Part shown: in pieces, positions 26,358 to 35,429 of the stretch
Numbering within the stretch: position 1 is the stretch's first letter
Layout of the letters: every line of letters begins with the position of its first letter
NCBI RefSeq assembly: GCF_900618535.1
Contig: NZ_UYJA01000001.1
Coordinates: 806,001-870,000 of the forward strand
Reading direction: 5' to 3'
Source: Pseudomonas bubulae
Lineage (GTDB): Bacteria; Pseudomonadota; Gammaproteobacteria; Pseudomonadales; Pseudomonadaceae
Length of the DNA stretch: 64,000 nucleotides
The notes under the pieces: generated by a model
What the model saw: the letters and a program-made list of their open reading frames with translations, nothing else
Databases searched by the model: none
What the model was told of the DNA's origin: nothing
Program-made: the position numbers and the translations under genes

Positions 26358-26840
26358 TCAATTCCGCTCGAGTGCATTCACCAGATCATGGAAAGCTTCA
26401 CGGTTGGAGTCGTTGAGCCCCATCAGAATCTTGTGCGCTTCCAGCACTTTTACCCGCACAACTTCTTCTGTCTGATCCTGCGAAGGCAGGTCGGTCAGGC
26501 AATCCGGGCAAGGGATCGGCTTGCCGATGATGTTGAACACCTGATCGAAGCCCATCGACTCCAGCAGCCGGGTGATGTCTTCGTGGGTGGTGACAACAGT
26601 CGGTAACAGGCCTGTTTTTTGGCGCGACAATATCGACAGTTTCGCCAGCAAACCCAAGGTGGTGCTGTCGATACTGCGGGTTTCGGTGAGGTCAATCACG
26701 ATGGCATTGAAATTCAACGCCGTGAAAATCCTCTCGATCGTCGCATCCAGTGCCGAACACAACGTCAGACGCACTTCACCCACAAACTTCAGGACAAAAG
26801 TGCCGTCCTGTTCGGCGAACTGAATTCTACCGGTACTCAT
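26358..26840 (-). CDS. rssC: STAS-domain anti-sigma factor antagonist
   Basis: A 160-residue protein with an N-terminal STAS domain (about 1-105) and a short helical extension. The phosphorylation loop reads RSIDSTTLGLLAKL, with candidate serines S56 and S59. A CPDC motif at 111-114 follows the domain and is not part of the standard STAS fold. Its start overlaps the end of the response regulator gene by four bases, so the two are translationally coupled. Order and lengths match PA2797-PA2798 (RssC-RssB). It is presumably the dephosphorylation substrate of its partner. Confidence 0.85.
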   Translation of the reverse strand: MSTGRIQFAEQDGTFVLKFVGEVRLTLCSALDATIERIFTALNFNAIVIDLTETRSIDSTTLGLLAKLSILSRQKTGLLPTVVTTHEDITRLLESMGFDQVFNIIGKPIPCPDCLTDLPSQDQTEEVVRVKVLEAHKILMGLNDSNREAFHDLVNALERN

Positions 26841-28021
26841 TTAAGATTCCTGCTCAACACCAACAAGGCGATATCATCCGGCATCTCCCCTAGCGTAGCT
26901 AATCCAAACACTTTGCGCAGACCATCCAGGCTGCCGCCTGCTGCTTTCACCCGTTGCGGCAAAGCAGCTTCTTTCTCTTTGAGCGTCGGCTCGGTCAAAA
27001 GATCCAGGATACCGTCAGACATCAGAGTCAGGCTGAAAGCTTCAGGCAATTTCATAACCTGGTCTTCATAGGTGGCTTCGTTGAACAGGCCAACGGGCAA
27101 ACCCCGCCCTTCCAGATAACGGACACTGTCTGGAGTGTAGAGCACCGGCAGCGGCAAGTGCCCGCCAATGCTATAGGTCAGCTCGCCGCTTTCTTCATTG
27201 ATCACACCGCCCACCATGGTCACGTGCTTGCCCAGCTTGCAGTTGATCAGACCACGGTTGATATGCCCAAGCACTTCGGAGGGCTTGAACTCCGGCAAGG
27301 TGCCATTGCGCTTGGACTCGAACAGCAGGCGCGTGGTCATGAACTTGAGCAGCACCGTGACAAAGGCCGAAGAGGCGCCGTGCCCGGAAACATCCGCCAG
27401 ATAAAAAGCGACCCGATGCTCGTCAACCCGGAAGTAGTCGACAAAATCCCCGGACAGATACAGTGACGGGATGATCTTGTGGGCAAAACTGAACTCATCA
27501 GTGGTCCAGGGGCTGACCGGCAGCATGTTCATCTGCACCTGCCGGCCGGCGTTCTGGTCTTCCTGCAGCAAATGCAGGCTGGCTTCCAGTTCCCGGTTGG
27601 CCGACTCCAGCTTCTCACGGTAGCGCTGGTTCTCAAGCTGCAACCGCGCACGATCCAGAGCTCGGTGAACCGAATGCTCCAGCACGGCAAGGTCTTCCAG
27701 CGGCTTGATCAGGTAGTCGGCAGCGCCAAGGCGCAAAGCCTCGACCACATCGCTCATCACGCCTGCGCCCGAGATGACGATCACCGGCGTTTGCGCCGAC
27801 CGCTGGGCAACCTGGCGAATCACCTCCAGGCCACTCATTTGCGGCATGCGCAGGTCACAGATGATCAGATCTGGCTGCTCTTGCTCGAACATCTGAAGGC
27901 CTTGCAAGCCATTATTGGCCTGAAGGACGCTGAAGCCGCTGTCTTCCAAGTAGGCCGCCAGACTTGCGCGTACTACCTGGTCGTCATCAATGATCAGCAG
28001 CGTGGCACTGGTTTTTTGCAT
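26837..28021 (-). CDS. rssB: response regulator with PP2C phosphatase domain
   Basis: A 394-residue two-domain protein. Residues 5-125 form a receiver domain with the acidic pocket IDDD at 11-14, phosphoacceptor D56 (CDLRMP) and K near LIKPL. A coiled-coil linker follows, then a PP2C-type phosphatase from about 170 to the end. Metal-binding acids are kept in FYLADVSGHGASS, LMSDGILD and PDDIALLVL, so it should be an active phosphatase, unlike the degenerate domain of E. coli RssB. I start at the ATG at 28021 because homologues begin at M-x-K-T-S-A-T-L-L-I-I-D; the frame extends 20 residues further. Confidence 0.87.
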   Translation of the reverse strand: MQKTSATLLIIDDDQVVRASLAAYLEDSGFSVLQANNGLQGLQMFEQEQPDLIICDLRMPQMSGLEVIRQVAQRSAQTPVIVISGAGVMSDVVEALRLGAADYLIKPLEDLAVLEHSVHRALDRARLQLENQRYREKLESANRELEASLHLLQEDQNAGRQVQMNMLPVSPWTTDEFSFAHKIIPSLYLSGDFVDYFRVDEHRVAFYLADVSGHGASSAFVTVLLKFMTTRLLFESKRNGTLPEFKPSEVLGHINRGLINCKLGKHVTMVGGVINEESGELTYSIGGHLPLPVLYTPDSVRYLEGRGLPVGLFNEATYEDQVMKLPEAFSLTLMSDGILDLLTEPTLKEKEAALPQRVKAAGGSLDGLRKVFGLATLGEMPDDIALLVLSRNLK

Positions 28022-28318
28022 GTGGGCAAATGGCGCCAGAATTAGGTTGTCGTTGAAGCTCGTAAACGTCGGGCTCAACAACTGAAATGGCTTGTGAACA
28101 TCCCTGATTCAAATCGACTGTATTGCTCGATCCTACAAAGGTGCCCGTGTAAGGCGCAGACGGTACTCCCATCCGCGGGGTGTTTCAAGCTCAGGCCGAT
28201 AGCGGCTTGAGGTGTTCGTCACGTTAAATTACTGCGGGTTATAAGAACCACGTTTACGGCAACTAAAACCTTGGTAACAAAGGCCGCAAAGCCGATTGAT
28301 TCTCATCTGCACCCATAC

Positions 28319-28345
28319 AAAAAACGGCCACAAGGGCCGTTTTTT
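28319..28345 (-). terminator. intrinsic terminator after mlaA
   Basis: AAAAACGGCC-ACAAG-GGCCGTTTTT is symmetric and T-rich on both strands, 18 bases past the mlaA stop. The remaining 300 bases up to the rssB start (28022-28318) hold its promoter region; I see no gene or clear operator there. Confidence 0.8.
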
Positions 28346-28363
28346 GCGCATCGGTCAAAAGAC

Positions 28364-29053
28364 TCAGAAGTCGTCGACAACCTGCCCGTCCTTGACCTTG
28401 AATTCACGGCTTTGCAGATACGCATTGCGGATAAAGATGTATTTATCCCCTGTGATCAATTTTTCGGCCGACAGCAGATTGGCGCGGGCATCGATGATTT
28501 TCATCCCGGCAACGGTGTTACGTGCTGAAACGTCATGCATGTAGCGGTAAGGTTCGGCATAGGAGTCCGGGTAGATGCCCAGGGCATCTCGCACCGTACT
28601 TGGGCCCAGCAGCGGCAATACAAGGTAAGGGCCACTGCTCAGCCCCCAGTAGCCAAGGGTCTGGCCAAAGTCTTCGTCGTTGCGCTGCAGGCCCATCTTG
28701 GTGCCCACATCAAAGAAGCCGCCGACACCGATAATGGTGTTCATCAGCAAACGGGCGGTATCCACGCCCGCAGCGTGGGGTTTTACCTGCAGCACGTTGT
28801 TGGCCAGGTTGCGCACGTCACCGACGTTGCGGTACATATTGTGGATGCCATCCTCCAGAAACTGCGGAGTGATGAACTGGTAGCCCTGGGCAATCGGCTT
28901 CAGGGCATAGGTGTCGAGGGTGTCGTTAAACTTGAACACAACGCGGTTAAACCCTTCCCACGGGTCATCCTCGGTGGCGGCATTGGCAGCAAACGGCATC
29001 ATGGCCACACCGGCACAGACAAACAATGGGGCGAGACGAACAGTCCAGCGCAT
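28364..29053 (-). CDS. mlaA: MlaA/VacJ family outer-membrane lipid asymmetry protein
   Basis: A 229-residue member of the MlaA (VacJ) family, which removes misplaced phospholipids from the outer leaflet of the outer membrane and passes them to the Mla system. Family motifs include DPWEGFNRVVFKFNDTLD, NFRNVGDV-like MYRNVGDVRNLANN, LGYWGLSSGPYLVLPLLGPSTVRD and YMHDVSARN. The signal sequence ends AANA-ATEDD and looks like a signal peptidase I site; the only early cysteine, C13 in LFVCAG, does not fit a lipobox. It is adjacent to rssBC as in P. aeruginosa (PA2800). Confidence 0.93.
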   Translation of the reverse strand: MRWTVRLAPLFVCAGVAMMPFAANAATEDDPWEGFNRVVFKFNDTLDTYALKPIAQGYQFITPQFLEDGIHNMYRNVGDVRNLANNVLQVKPHAAGVDTARLLMNTIIGVGGFFDVGTKMGLQRNDEDFGQTLGYWGLSSGPYLVLPLLGPSTVRDALGIYPDSYAEPYRYMHDVSARNTVAGMKIIDARANLLSAEKLITGDKYIFIRNAYLQSREFKVKDGQVVDDF

Positions 29054-29350
29054 AGCAAAACTCCCTGAAGTTACTCAACACTTGGGCGCTATGCCCTGAG
29101 TCTGAACATCAGTATAACGGCAAATGGCTTTTAGGCAGCCCCCAAGCAATCGCCTAAACAGACTTGTATAAAAGATAGACGTTCCCCCCGCTGCCGATTC
29201 TTTTAAATCCACCCGCCTGAACGACAAAAACACGCACCGGGGATTTTGATAGAGATCATGCACTTCGCCCGCGAGTGGATTAATCTAGAGACAGACCTTT
29301 TGCTCACTTCGAAGGTCTACACCAGAGCCTATCAATAAAGGATGAATGCT

Positions 29351-29614
29351 ATGCCTGCCCGCGATCTGCAAGAACAACTCAATACCTTGCGCGAGCAACT
29401 GGAACAGAACCCGCCGCTCACCCAGGAAGAGCGTGAACACTTGAACCAGCTCGCCACACAAATCCAGGCTCAGATCGACATCGAAAAAGCGACCAACGAT
29501 TCCAGCCTTGCCGACAGCGTCAACCTCGCTGTAGAGCGCTTTGAGGTCGATCATCCCACTCTCGCCGTTACCCTGCGCAGCATCGTGCAAACCTTGGGCA
29601 ATATCGGCATCTGA
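29351..29614 (+). CDS. DUF4404 family small protein
   Basis: An 87-residue mostly helical, acidic protein beginning MPARDLQEQLNTLREQLEQN, which matches the DUF4404 family widespread in Pseudomonas. No function is known. The ATG at 29351 is chosen because AAAGGA lies eight bases before it; the ATG at 29342 overlaps that ribosome binding site. About 300 bases separate it from the divergent mlaA start and hold the promoters of both, without a further gene. A strong terminator follows. Confidence 0.8.
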   Translation: MPARDLQEQLNTLREQLEQNPPLTQEEREHLNQLATQIQAQIDIEKATNDSSLADSVNLAVERFEVDHPTLAVTLRSIVQTLGNIGI

Positions 29615-29640
29615 TTTCCGGTAACCCCCAGAAACAAAAA

Positions 29641-29671
29641 AGCCCCGACTCATTGCACATGAGCCGGGGCT
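29641..29671. terminator. bidirectional terminator between the DUF4404 gene and gdhB
   Basis: The stem AGCCCCG...CGGGGCT with an inner CTCAT/ATGAG extension is flanked by A-runs and T-runs, serving both convergent genes. Confidence 0.88.
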
Positions 29672-29691
29672 TTGTTTTGCAACTCAGGCTG

Positions 29692-32600
29692 TCAAAGCCC
29701 TGATTGACCGCTCAACGCCAGGTCCAGCAGCTCGCGGTTGGCCACCGCGTACATGGCATAGTCGCTGCCGGTGGCGGCACGCAGATCCACCAGCATCGAG
29801 CGCCAGCGCTCAACCATCGAGTGGTTCTGTTCAAGCCACAGCGCCAGCCGTGCCTCGATACTTTCCCCGGCCTCGGTCATCTGCAACACCGAAATGGTAA
29901 TTGCCCGCTGCTGCCAGTCGATATCGTCGCGGAACGCCTCGCGGGCCAGGGCCTGCCAGTTGTTCTCCACCGGCAGGTTGCTGATCTGCTGCAAGTACCA
30001 GGTCAGGTCCAGCGCACTGCCCACGGCGAAGTACGTCTTGGCCACATCCGCAGCATTTTGCCCGGTGACATCCGAAGCCTCGATAATCGGCAACAGGGTA
30101 TACAGGTGCGTGGTACCCGCTACCATGCGCGCCAGCAACTCCGGCACGCCCGCCTCGACGTAGGCCTGATAGCGGGTCTGCCAGCCTTCGCGGGTCGGCC
30201 CTTCCAGCAGTTCGTCGAGCTTGAGGCCCAATGCCGCCAGATGCGGGCCGAAATGCGCCACATCCCGTGCAGCATCCAGCTCGTTACGACGGCTGCGCAG
30301 GAACCAGCGTGTAGCGCGGCGCCCCAGACGCATCAACTCATCCATCAGTGCCAGCTGGATTTCAGCCGGTACCTGATAGTCCAGCGCCTCGATCTGCCGG
30401 AACCAGTGCGGCAGGTGGAAAATATCACGCACGATGACGTAGGCGCCGGCCACGTTGGCAGCACTCATCCCCGTCGACTCTTTCAGGCGCTCGACAAAGG
30501 TGATGCCCATATGGTTGACCAGATCGTTGGCAATCTGGGTGCTGACGATTTCACGCTTCAGGCGATGGCGACGCATGGCTTCGGCAAATTTGCTCACCAG
30601 CATCGGCGGGAACGCGGTTTCCATGTCCCGGGTCAGGTAGTCGTCATCCGGCACCCGGGAGTTGAGCAGCGCCTCTTTAAGGTCGATCTTGCTGTACGAG
30701 ATCAGCACCGACAGCTCGGCACGGGTCAGGCCGTGGCCCGCCGCTACGCGCTCGTTGAGCTGCTCTTCTGACGGCAGGAACTCGATGGCACGGTCCAGCT
30801 TGCCACGGGCTTCCAGATCGTTCATCAGGCGCTTGTATTCGGCAATCCGCTCATAGGCCTTGCGCGCGGCCAGCGAAATGGCCTGGGTCTGCTTGTAGTT
30901 GTTGCCCAGGACCAGGCCGCCCACCTCATCGGTCATGCTGCCCAGCAGCTGGTTACGCTGCTTCTCGGTCATATCGCCGGCCTGCACCACTTCATTGAGC
31001 AGGATCTTGATATTCACTTCGTGGTCAGAGCAGTCCACACCGCCGGCATTATCGATAAAGTCGGTGTTGGAGCCGCCGCCATTGAGGTTGAACTCGACAC
31101 GGCCCAGCTGGGTCATGCCCAGGTTGCCGCCCTCGCCTACCACCTTGCAGCGCAGCTCATTGCCGTTGACCCGTAATGCATCATTGGCCTTGTCGCCGAC
31201 ATCGGCATGGCTTTCGCTACTGGCCTTGACGTAGGTGCCGATACCGCCGTTCCACAGCAGGTCCACCGGGGCCTTGAGCAAGGCATTGAGCAGTTCGGTG
31301 GGGGTCAGCCTGTCAGCGGTAATCGCGAAGCGCTCTTTCATCTGCGCGGAGATGGCGATGCTTTTCGCGCTGCGCGAGAAGATCCCGCCGCCCGCCGACA
31401 TGATGCCGGTGTCGTAGTCCGACCACGCCGAACGCGGCAGATCGAACAGGCGCTGACGCTCGGCGAAGCTGCTGGCAGGCTCCGGGTTCGGGTCGATAAA
31501 GATATGCAGGTGGTTGAACGCCGCGACCAGTTGCAACTGATCGGACATCAGCAGGCCGTTGCCGAACACGTCACCGGCCATATCTCCGATACCGACCACG
31601 CTGATGCTGTCTTTCTGAACGTTGATCCCGCGCTCTTTAAAGTGACGCTGCACGCCAACCCAGGCACCTTTGGCGGTAATGCCCATCTTTTTATGGTCAT
31701 AACCGGCCGAACCGCCCGAAGCGAACGCATCGCCCAGCCAGAAGCCGTAATCGATGGCAATGCCGTTGGCGATATCGGAGAAGGTCGCGGTGCCCTTGTC
31801 GGCAGCCACCACCAGGTACGGGTCATCATCATCGTGACGGACCACGTTCAACGGCGGTACCAATGCGCCGTCTTTCAAGTTGTCGGTGATGTCCAGCAGG
31901 CCGGAAATAAAGATCCGGTAGCAGGCAATCGCCTCGGCCTGGATTTCATCACGGCCGCCGCCCAGCGGCAGGCGGCGCGGCACGAAGCCGCCTTTGGCAC
32001 CCACCGGCACAATGACCGAGTTTTTCACTTGCTGGGCTTTTACCAGGCCCAGCACTTCGGTGCGGAAGTCTTCTTCACGGTCCGACCAGCGCAAGCCGCC
32101 ACGGGCCACGTTGCCGAAGCGCAAGTGCACGCCTTCAACCCGCGGCGAGTAGACGAAGATTTCAAACTTCGGCACCGGCCTTGGCAGCTCGGGGATCAGG
32201 TGCGGGTTGAACTTGAAGCTGAAGTAGGAACGGTTGTGACCGTTGCCATCCGGCTGGTAGAAGTTGGTGCGCAACGTGGCTTTGATCAAGTCCAGGTAAC
32301 GACGCAGGATGCGGTCTTCGTTGAGCACCTGCACATCGTCCAGCGCTGTCAGGATCGCCTGTTCCAGACGCAGCTGCTTGTCTTCGAGGTCTTCGGCCGT
32401 CAGCTTGCGCGCCAGGTAGAAGCGGGTCTTGAACAGCCGGGTCAACTCGCGGGCGATGTCGGTGTGGTTGTTCAGGGTGCTGGCGATATAACCCAGGTCA
32501 AAACCCAGGCGAATCTGCTTCAGGTAACGCGCGTACGCACGCAGCAGCGCCACGTCGCGCCATGGCAGGCCGGCAGTCAGTACCAGGCGGTTGAACGCAT

Positions 32601-34548
32601 CGTTCTCGGCATCGCCGCGTACGATATGCACGAACGCATCCTGCAGCGTGTCGTTGAGTTGCTGGATATCCAGGTTCAAGCCTTCGCCAGCGGTAAAGGC
32701 GAAGTCATGGATCCAGAACTCACGGCCATTGGCATGCCGCAAACGGTACGGGAACTCGCCCAGCACGCGCAGGCCGAGGTTCTCCAGAATCGGCAGGACA
32801 TCGGACAGGGCCAGCGGCGTATCGGCGTGATACAGCTTGCAATGCAGCTCCTGACCGGCACTTTGCCCCAGCGGCTGATAGAAACTCATCACCAGCGGGT
32901 TCTTTTCGCTGAGGTTCATCAGATGCTGCATGTCGACCACGGCCGAATGTGCAGCAAAGCGCTCGCGATAGCCTGCCGGGAAACCTTTGGGGAAATCGGC
33001 CAGCACCTTGGTGCCATTGGCCTCGCCAAAGCTTTCGACCACCAGGCTGGCGTAGTCGTCCTGCCAGCTGCGGCAGGCCTGGACCACTTCTTTTTCCAGC
33101 AACAGCGGGTCGATATCGATGCGGTTTTTCGGGTCAACCCGCAGAATCAGCTGCACGCGGGCCAGCACCGACTCCGAGAAGAAGGTCCAGAACTCGCAAT
33201 CCGACGCCTGCAGACGCTCCATCAGCACCTGCTGGATTTTCTGCCGCACTTCGGTGGAGTAGATATCCCGCGGTACGTAGGCCAGGCAATAGCAGAAGCG
33301 GCCGTACGGGTCCTTGCGCAGGAACACGCGAATCTTGTTGCGCTCCTGGATTTGCACGATCGACATCACGGTGTTGAACAGTTCGTCCACCGGAGTCTGG
33401 AACAGGTCGTCACGGGGCAGGACTTCCACCACCTGAGCCAGTTCCTTGCCCAGGTGAGCCTTGGCCTGGAAGCCCGAGCGGCGCTCGATTTCTGCCACCT
33501 TGCGACGAATATAAGGGATCACCCGCACGCTCTCGCCGTACACCGAAGAGGTGTACAGGCCCATAAAGCGGCACTCCTTGATGACCTTGCCGCTGGCATC
33601 GATCTGGCGAATCGACACATAGTCCGGGTACGCCGGGCGATGCACGCGGCTCGGGTGCGCGGCCTTGGCGAACGACAGCAGGGTCGGCTCGCGCAGGTAG
33701 CTGACGGCGTAGTCTTCGATACGCAGGTCTTCGGCGGTGAGCCCGGCGCGCAACAGCTTGGTCAGGCCCAGGAACGAGTCGGGGTCATATTCGATATGAC
33801 CGCCATCGGCATCGTCACGCACCACAAATTCTTCATAGCCCAGGAAGGTGAAGTGGTTGCCCACCAGCCATTCCAGGAAGCTTTTGACTTCGGCTTTCTC
33901 ATCGGCATCGACGGCGTACTGGCAGTTGTCGACACTGGCCAGCAGTTCCTGCACCTTGGCCTTCATCGGCTCGAAGTCAGCCACGGCAACCCGTACTTCA
34001 CCCAGAACCTGCTCCAGTTCCTTGCTCAGCACATTCAATTCGGCGGCGTGTGCGCAGCGATCGATTTCCAGGTACATCAGCGACTCTTGCGAGACGCCTT
34101 CCCCCGTGGTGCCCTTGGGCAGGATTTCCAGCAACTCGCCTTTGCCGCCGCGACGCACGCTCAACACCGTGGTTTGCAGGGTATGAATGCTGTAACCGCG
34201 ACGGTTCAGCTCGGTACGCACCGAGTCCACCAGAAACGGCAGGTCGTGGTGCAGGACTTCAACTGCCGTGTGGGTGGACTGCCAGCCGTGGCGCTCGTAG
34301 TCGGGGTTGAATACCCGCACTTGCGGCTGGGCCGGGTCGAAACGCTCCAGCAGGCGCCACGCCGACAGCGTGCAGCCGGCGAGGTCGGACATGCGCCGCT
34401 GGGTAAGTTCATCCAGAGAAATGATGCCGAAGAATTGCTCAGCGAACAGCGCCACTTGTGGCAGTGCCTGTTCACTGATGTGCTGCGCCAGTGCCGCTTG
34501 CAGTTGATGCTGGAAGTCGGCTTTGCTGGCTGCGGTGAAGAACGCCAT
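29692..34548 (-). CDS. gdhB: NAD-specific glutamate dehydrogenase, 180-kDa class
   Basis: A very large catabolic glutamate dehydrogenase of 1618 residues that deaminates glutamate to 2-oxoglutarate with NAD+. Long N-terminal regulatory domains precede the catalytic core, visible in RGGLRWSDREEDFRTEVLGL, NSVIVPVGAKGGFVPRRLPL, GIGDMAGDVFGNGLL and VGEGGNLGMTQLGRVEFN. The ATG at 34548 is selected over the frame opening at 34632 because a GGAG lies eight bases upstream and homologues start MAFFTAASK. In P. aeruginosa the orthologue (PA3068) is induced by arginine through ArgR. A 433-base gap to the next gene holds its promoter. Confidence 0.96.
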   Translation of the reverse strand: MAFFTAASKADFQHQLQAALAQHISEQALPQVALFAEQFFGIISLDELTQRRMSDLAGCTLSAWRLLERFDPAQPQVRVFNPDYERHGWQSTHTAVEVLHHDLPFLVDSVRTELNRRGYSIHTLQTTVLSVRRGGKGELLEILPKGTTGEGVSQESLMYLEIDRCAHAAELNVLSKELEQVLGEVRVAVADFEPMKAKVQELLASVDNCQYAVDADEKAEVKSFLEWLVGNHFTFLGYEEFVVRDDADGGHIEYDPDSFLGLTKLLRAGLTAEDLRIEDYAVSYLREPTLLSFAKAAHPSRVHRPAYPDYVSIRQIDASGKVIKECRFMGLYTSSVYGESVRVIPYIRRKVAEIERRSGFQAKAHLGKELAQVVEVLPRDDLFQTPVDELFNTVMSIVQIQERNKIRVFLRKDPYGRFCYCLAYVPRDIYSTEVRQKIQQVLMERLQASDCEFWTFFSESVLARVQLILRVDPKNRIDIDPLLLEKEVVQACRSWQDDYASLVVESFGEANGTKVLADFPKGFPAGYRERFAAHSAVVDMQHLMNLSEKNPLVMSFYQPLGQSAGQELHCKLYHADTPLALSDVLPILENLGLRVLGEFPYRLRHANGREFWIHDFAFTAGEGLNLDIQQLNDTLQDAFVHIVRGDAENDAFNRLVLTAGLPWRDVALLRAYARYLKQIRLGFDLGYIASTLNNHTDIARELTRLFKTRFYLARKLTAEDLEDKQLRLEQAILTALDDVQVLNEDRILRRYLDLIKATLRTNFYQPDGNGHNRSYFSFKFNPHLIPELPRPVPKFEIFVYSPRVEGVHLRFGNVARGGLRWSDREEDFRTEVLGLVKAQQVKNSVIVPVGAKGGFVPRRLPLGGGRDEIQAEAIACYRIFISGLLDITDNLKDGALVPPLNVVRHDDDDPYLVVAADKGTATFSDIANGIAIDYGFWLGDAFASGGSAGYDHKKMGITAKGAWVGVQRHFKERGINVQKDSISVVGIGDMAGDVFGNGLLMSDQLQLVAAFNHLHIFIDPNPEPASSFAERQRLFDLPRSAWSDYDTGIMSAGGGIFSRSAKSIAISAQMKERFAITADRLTPTELLNALLKAPVDLLWNGGIGTYVKASSESHADVGDKANDALRVNGNELRCKVVGEGGNLGMTQLGRVEFNLNGGGSNTDFIDNAGGVDCSDHEVNIKILLNEVVQAGDMTEKQRNQLLGSMTDEVGGLVLGNNYKQTQAISLAARKAYERIAEYKRLMNDLEARGKLDRAIEFLPSEEQLNERVAAGHGLTRAELSVLISYSKIDLKEALLNSRVPDDDYLTRDMETAFPPMLVSKFAEAMRRHRLKREIVSTQIANDLVNHMGITFVERLKESTGMSAANVAGAYVIVRDIFHLPHWFRQIEALDYQVPAEIQLALMDELMRLGRRATRWFLRSRRNELDAARDVAHFGPHLAALGLKLDELLEGPTREGWQTRYQAYVEAGVPELLARMVAGTTHLYTLLPIIEASDVTGQNAADVAKTYFAVGSALDLTWYLQQISNLPVENNWQALAREAFRDDIDWQQRAITISVLQMTEAGESIEARLALWLEQNHSMVERWRSMLVDLRAATGSDYAMYAVANRELLDLALSGQSGL

Positions 34549-34981
34549 CTGTGGTACTCCGCTTGGGCTTGTTATTGAGAGAAGCGTCGCGTGTTGTTCC
34601 CGCGTGAGGAGGTGAAGCTGGCCGTGACCCACGGGTCACATTCACCTGCAAGGATGGTGATCTACAAAAACGACTGCCGGTTGAACAGGCTGTGTCTTTA
34701 GAGATAACAATCACCGCGCAGCTTAACGATTGCGCTGTACGGCCTGCTTACGGTGCGGCGACATATTCGGTCATCGGGACGCAACCGCCAGGGCGGTCAT
34801 AGAACAACCCTAGCATCGGCAAGCGAAAAACCTTCATAAAAGCACCGTAGTTTCCGTAGCGAGCAACAGAAATGACTGACCATTTGCCCAGTTGTTCCAT
34901 TCAAACCTGCACAAATCGGTTCAGGCTGGCAAAATTGGCCTCTGATCGACCTACCCGCGCCCAGAGCGCCAGGAATTACCC
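34549..34981. other. divergent intergenic region without a gene
   Basis: It separates gdhB from the small acidic-protein gene and must carry both promoters. Short frames here lack ribosome binding sites and family features. I could not pick out a convincing ArgR site by eye. Confidence 0.6.
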
Positions 34982-35338
34982 ATGCAAATGAACACCGACC
35001 ACCTGCTCGCCAACCCGTGCGACGACGAAGAAGACAATATGGCCATGCTGTGCTGCCACACCGACAGCGGCGAAATGTTTCTGATGACCCGTTACCCGGA
35101 CGAAGACGAGCTGGAAATCACCCTGGAAGACGAGCCTTCGACCCTGGACGGCGTCAAGGTCACCTTGAGCCCTACCCGCCTGCTGATCGAAATCGGCGCG
35201 GGTGATGCGGATGTTCTCAAGGGCGATGACCACCTGGAAATCCTCCACAACACCCCTGCGGCAGACCTTGGCGAAGTCGAAGAGACCCTGCAGAACATCC
35301 TCAAGGGCACCGGCACCTATATCAGCGAGCTGAATTAA
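34982..35338 (+). CDS. small acidic conserved protein, function unknown
   Basis: A 118-residue, strongly acidic protein (DEEDN, DEDELEITLEDE, GDADVLKGDDH). A clear AGGA lies seven bases before the ATG at 34982. It sits between gdhB and the MoxR/Bat region as PA3069 does in P. aeruginosa, so it is a conserved Pseudomonas gene rather than a chance frame. There is no signal peptide or membrane segment. Two cysteines occur together in MAMLCCHTD. No function can be read from the sequence. Confidence 0.75.
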   Translation: MQMNTDHLLANPCDDEEDNMAMLCCHTDSGEMFLMTRYPDEDELEITLEDEPSTLDGVKVTLSPTRLLIEIGAGDADVLKGDDHLEILHNTPAADLGEVEETLQNILKGTGTYISELN

Positions 35339-35372
35339 TCCTCCATGAGGAAGGGAGTCTTGCAGGGCACAT

Positions 35373-35400
35373 TGTGGGAGCGAGCAGGCTCGCTCCCACA
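35373..35400. repeat. single family I REP hairpin
   Basis: A perfect palindrome, TGTGGGAGCGAG-CAGG-CTCGCTCCCACA, lies 35 bases after the acidic-protein stop and 30 bases before the next start. Confidence 0.8.
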
Positions 35401-35429
35401 GTCATACACTTCCACTGGAGCTCACCACC

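Noticed and set aside
26837..28021. HsbR/HsbA assignment for the response regulator and STAS pair
   Set aside because: HsbR has an additional C-terminal kinase-like domain and is much longer. The 394- and 160-residue lengths and linkage to mlaA fit RssB/RssC.
31207..34578. 1123-residue plus-strand open frame opposite gdhB
   Set aside because: Long antisense frames are common opposite GC-rich genes. The minus-strand frame encodes unmistakable glutamate dehydrogenase, and the antisense protein is rich in shadow-type Gln, His, Arg and Val runs.
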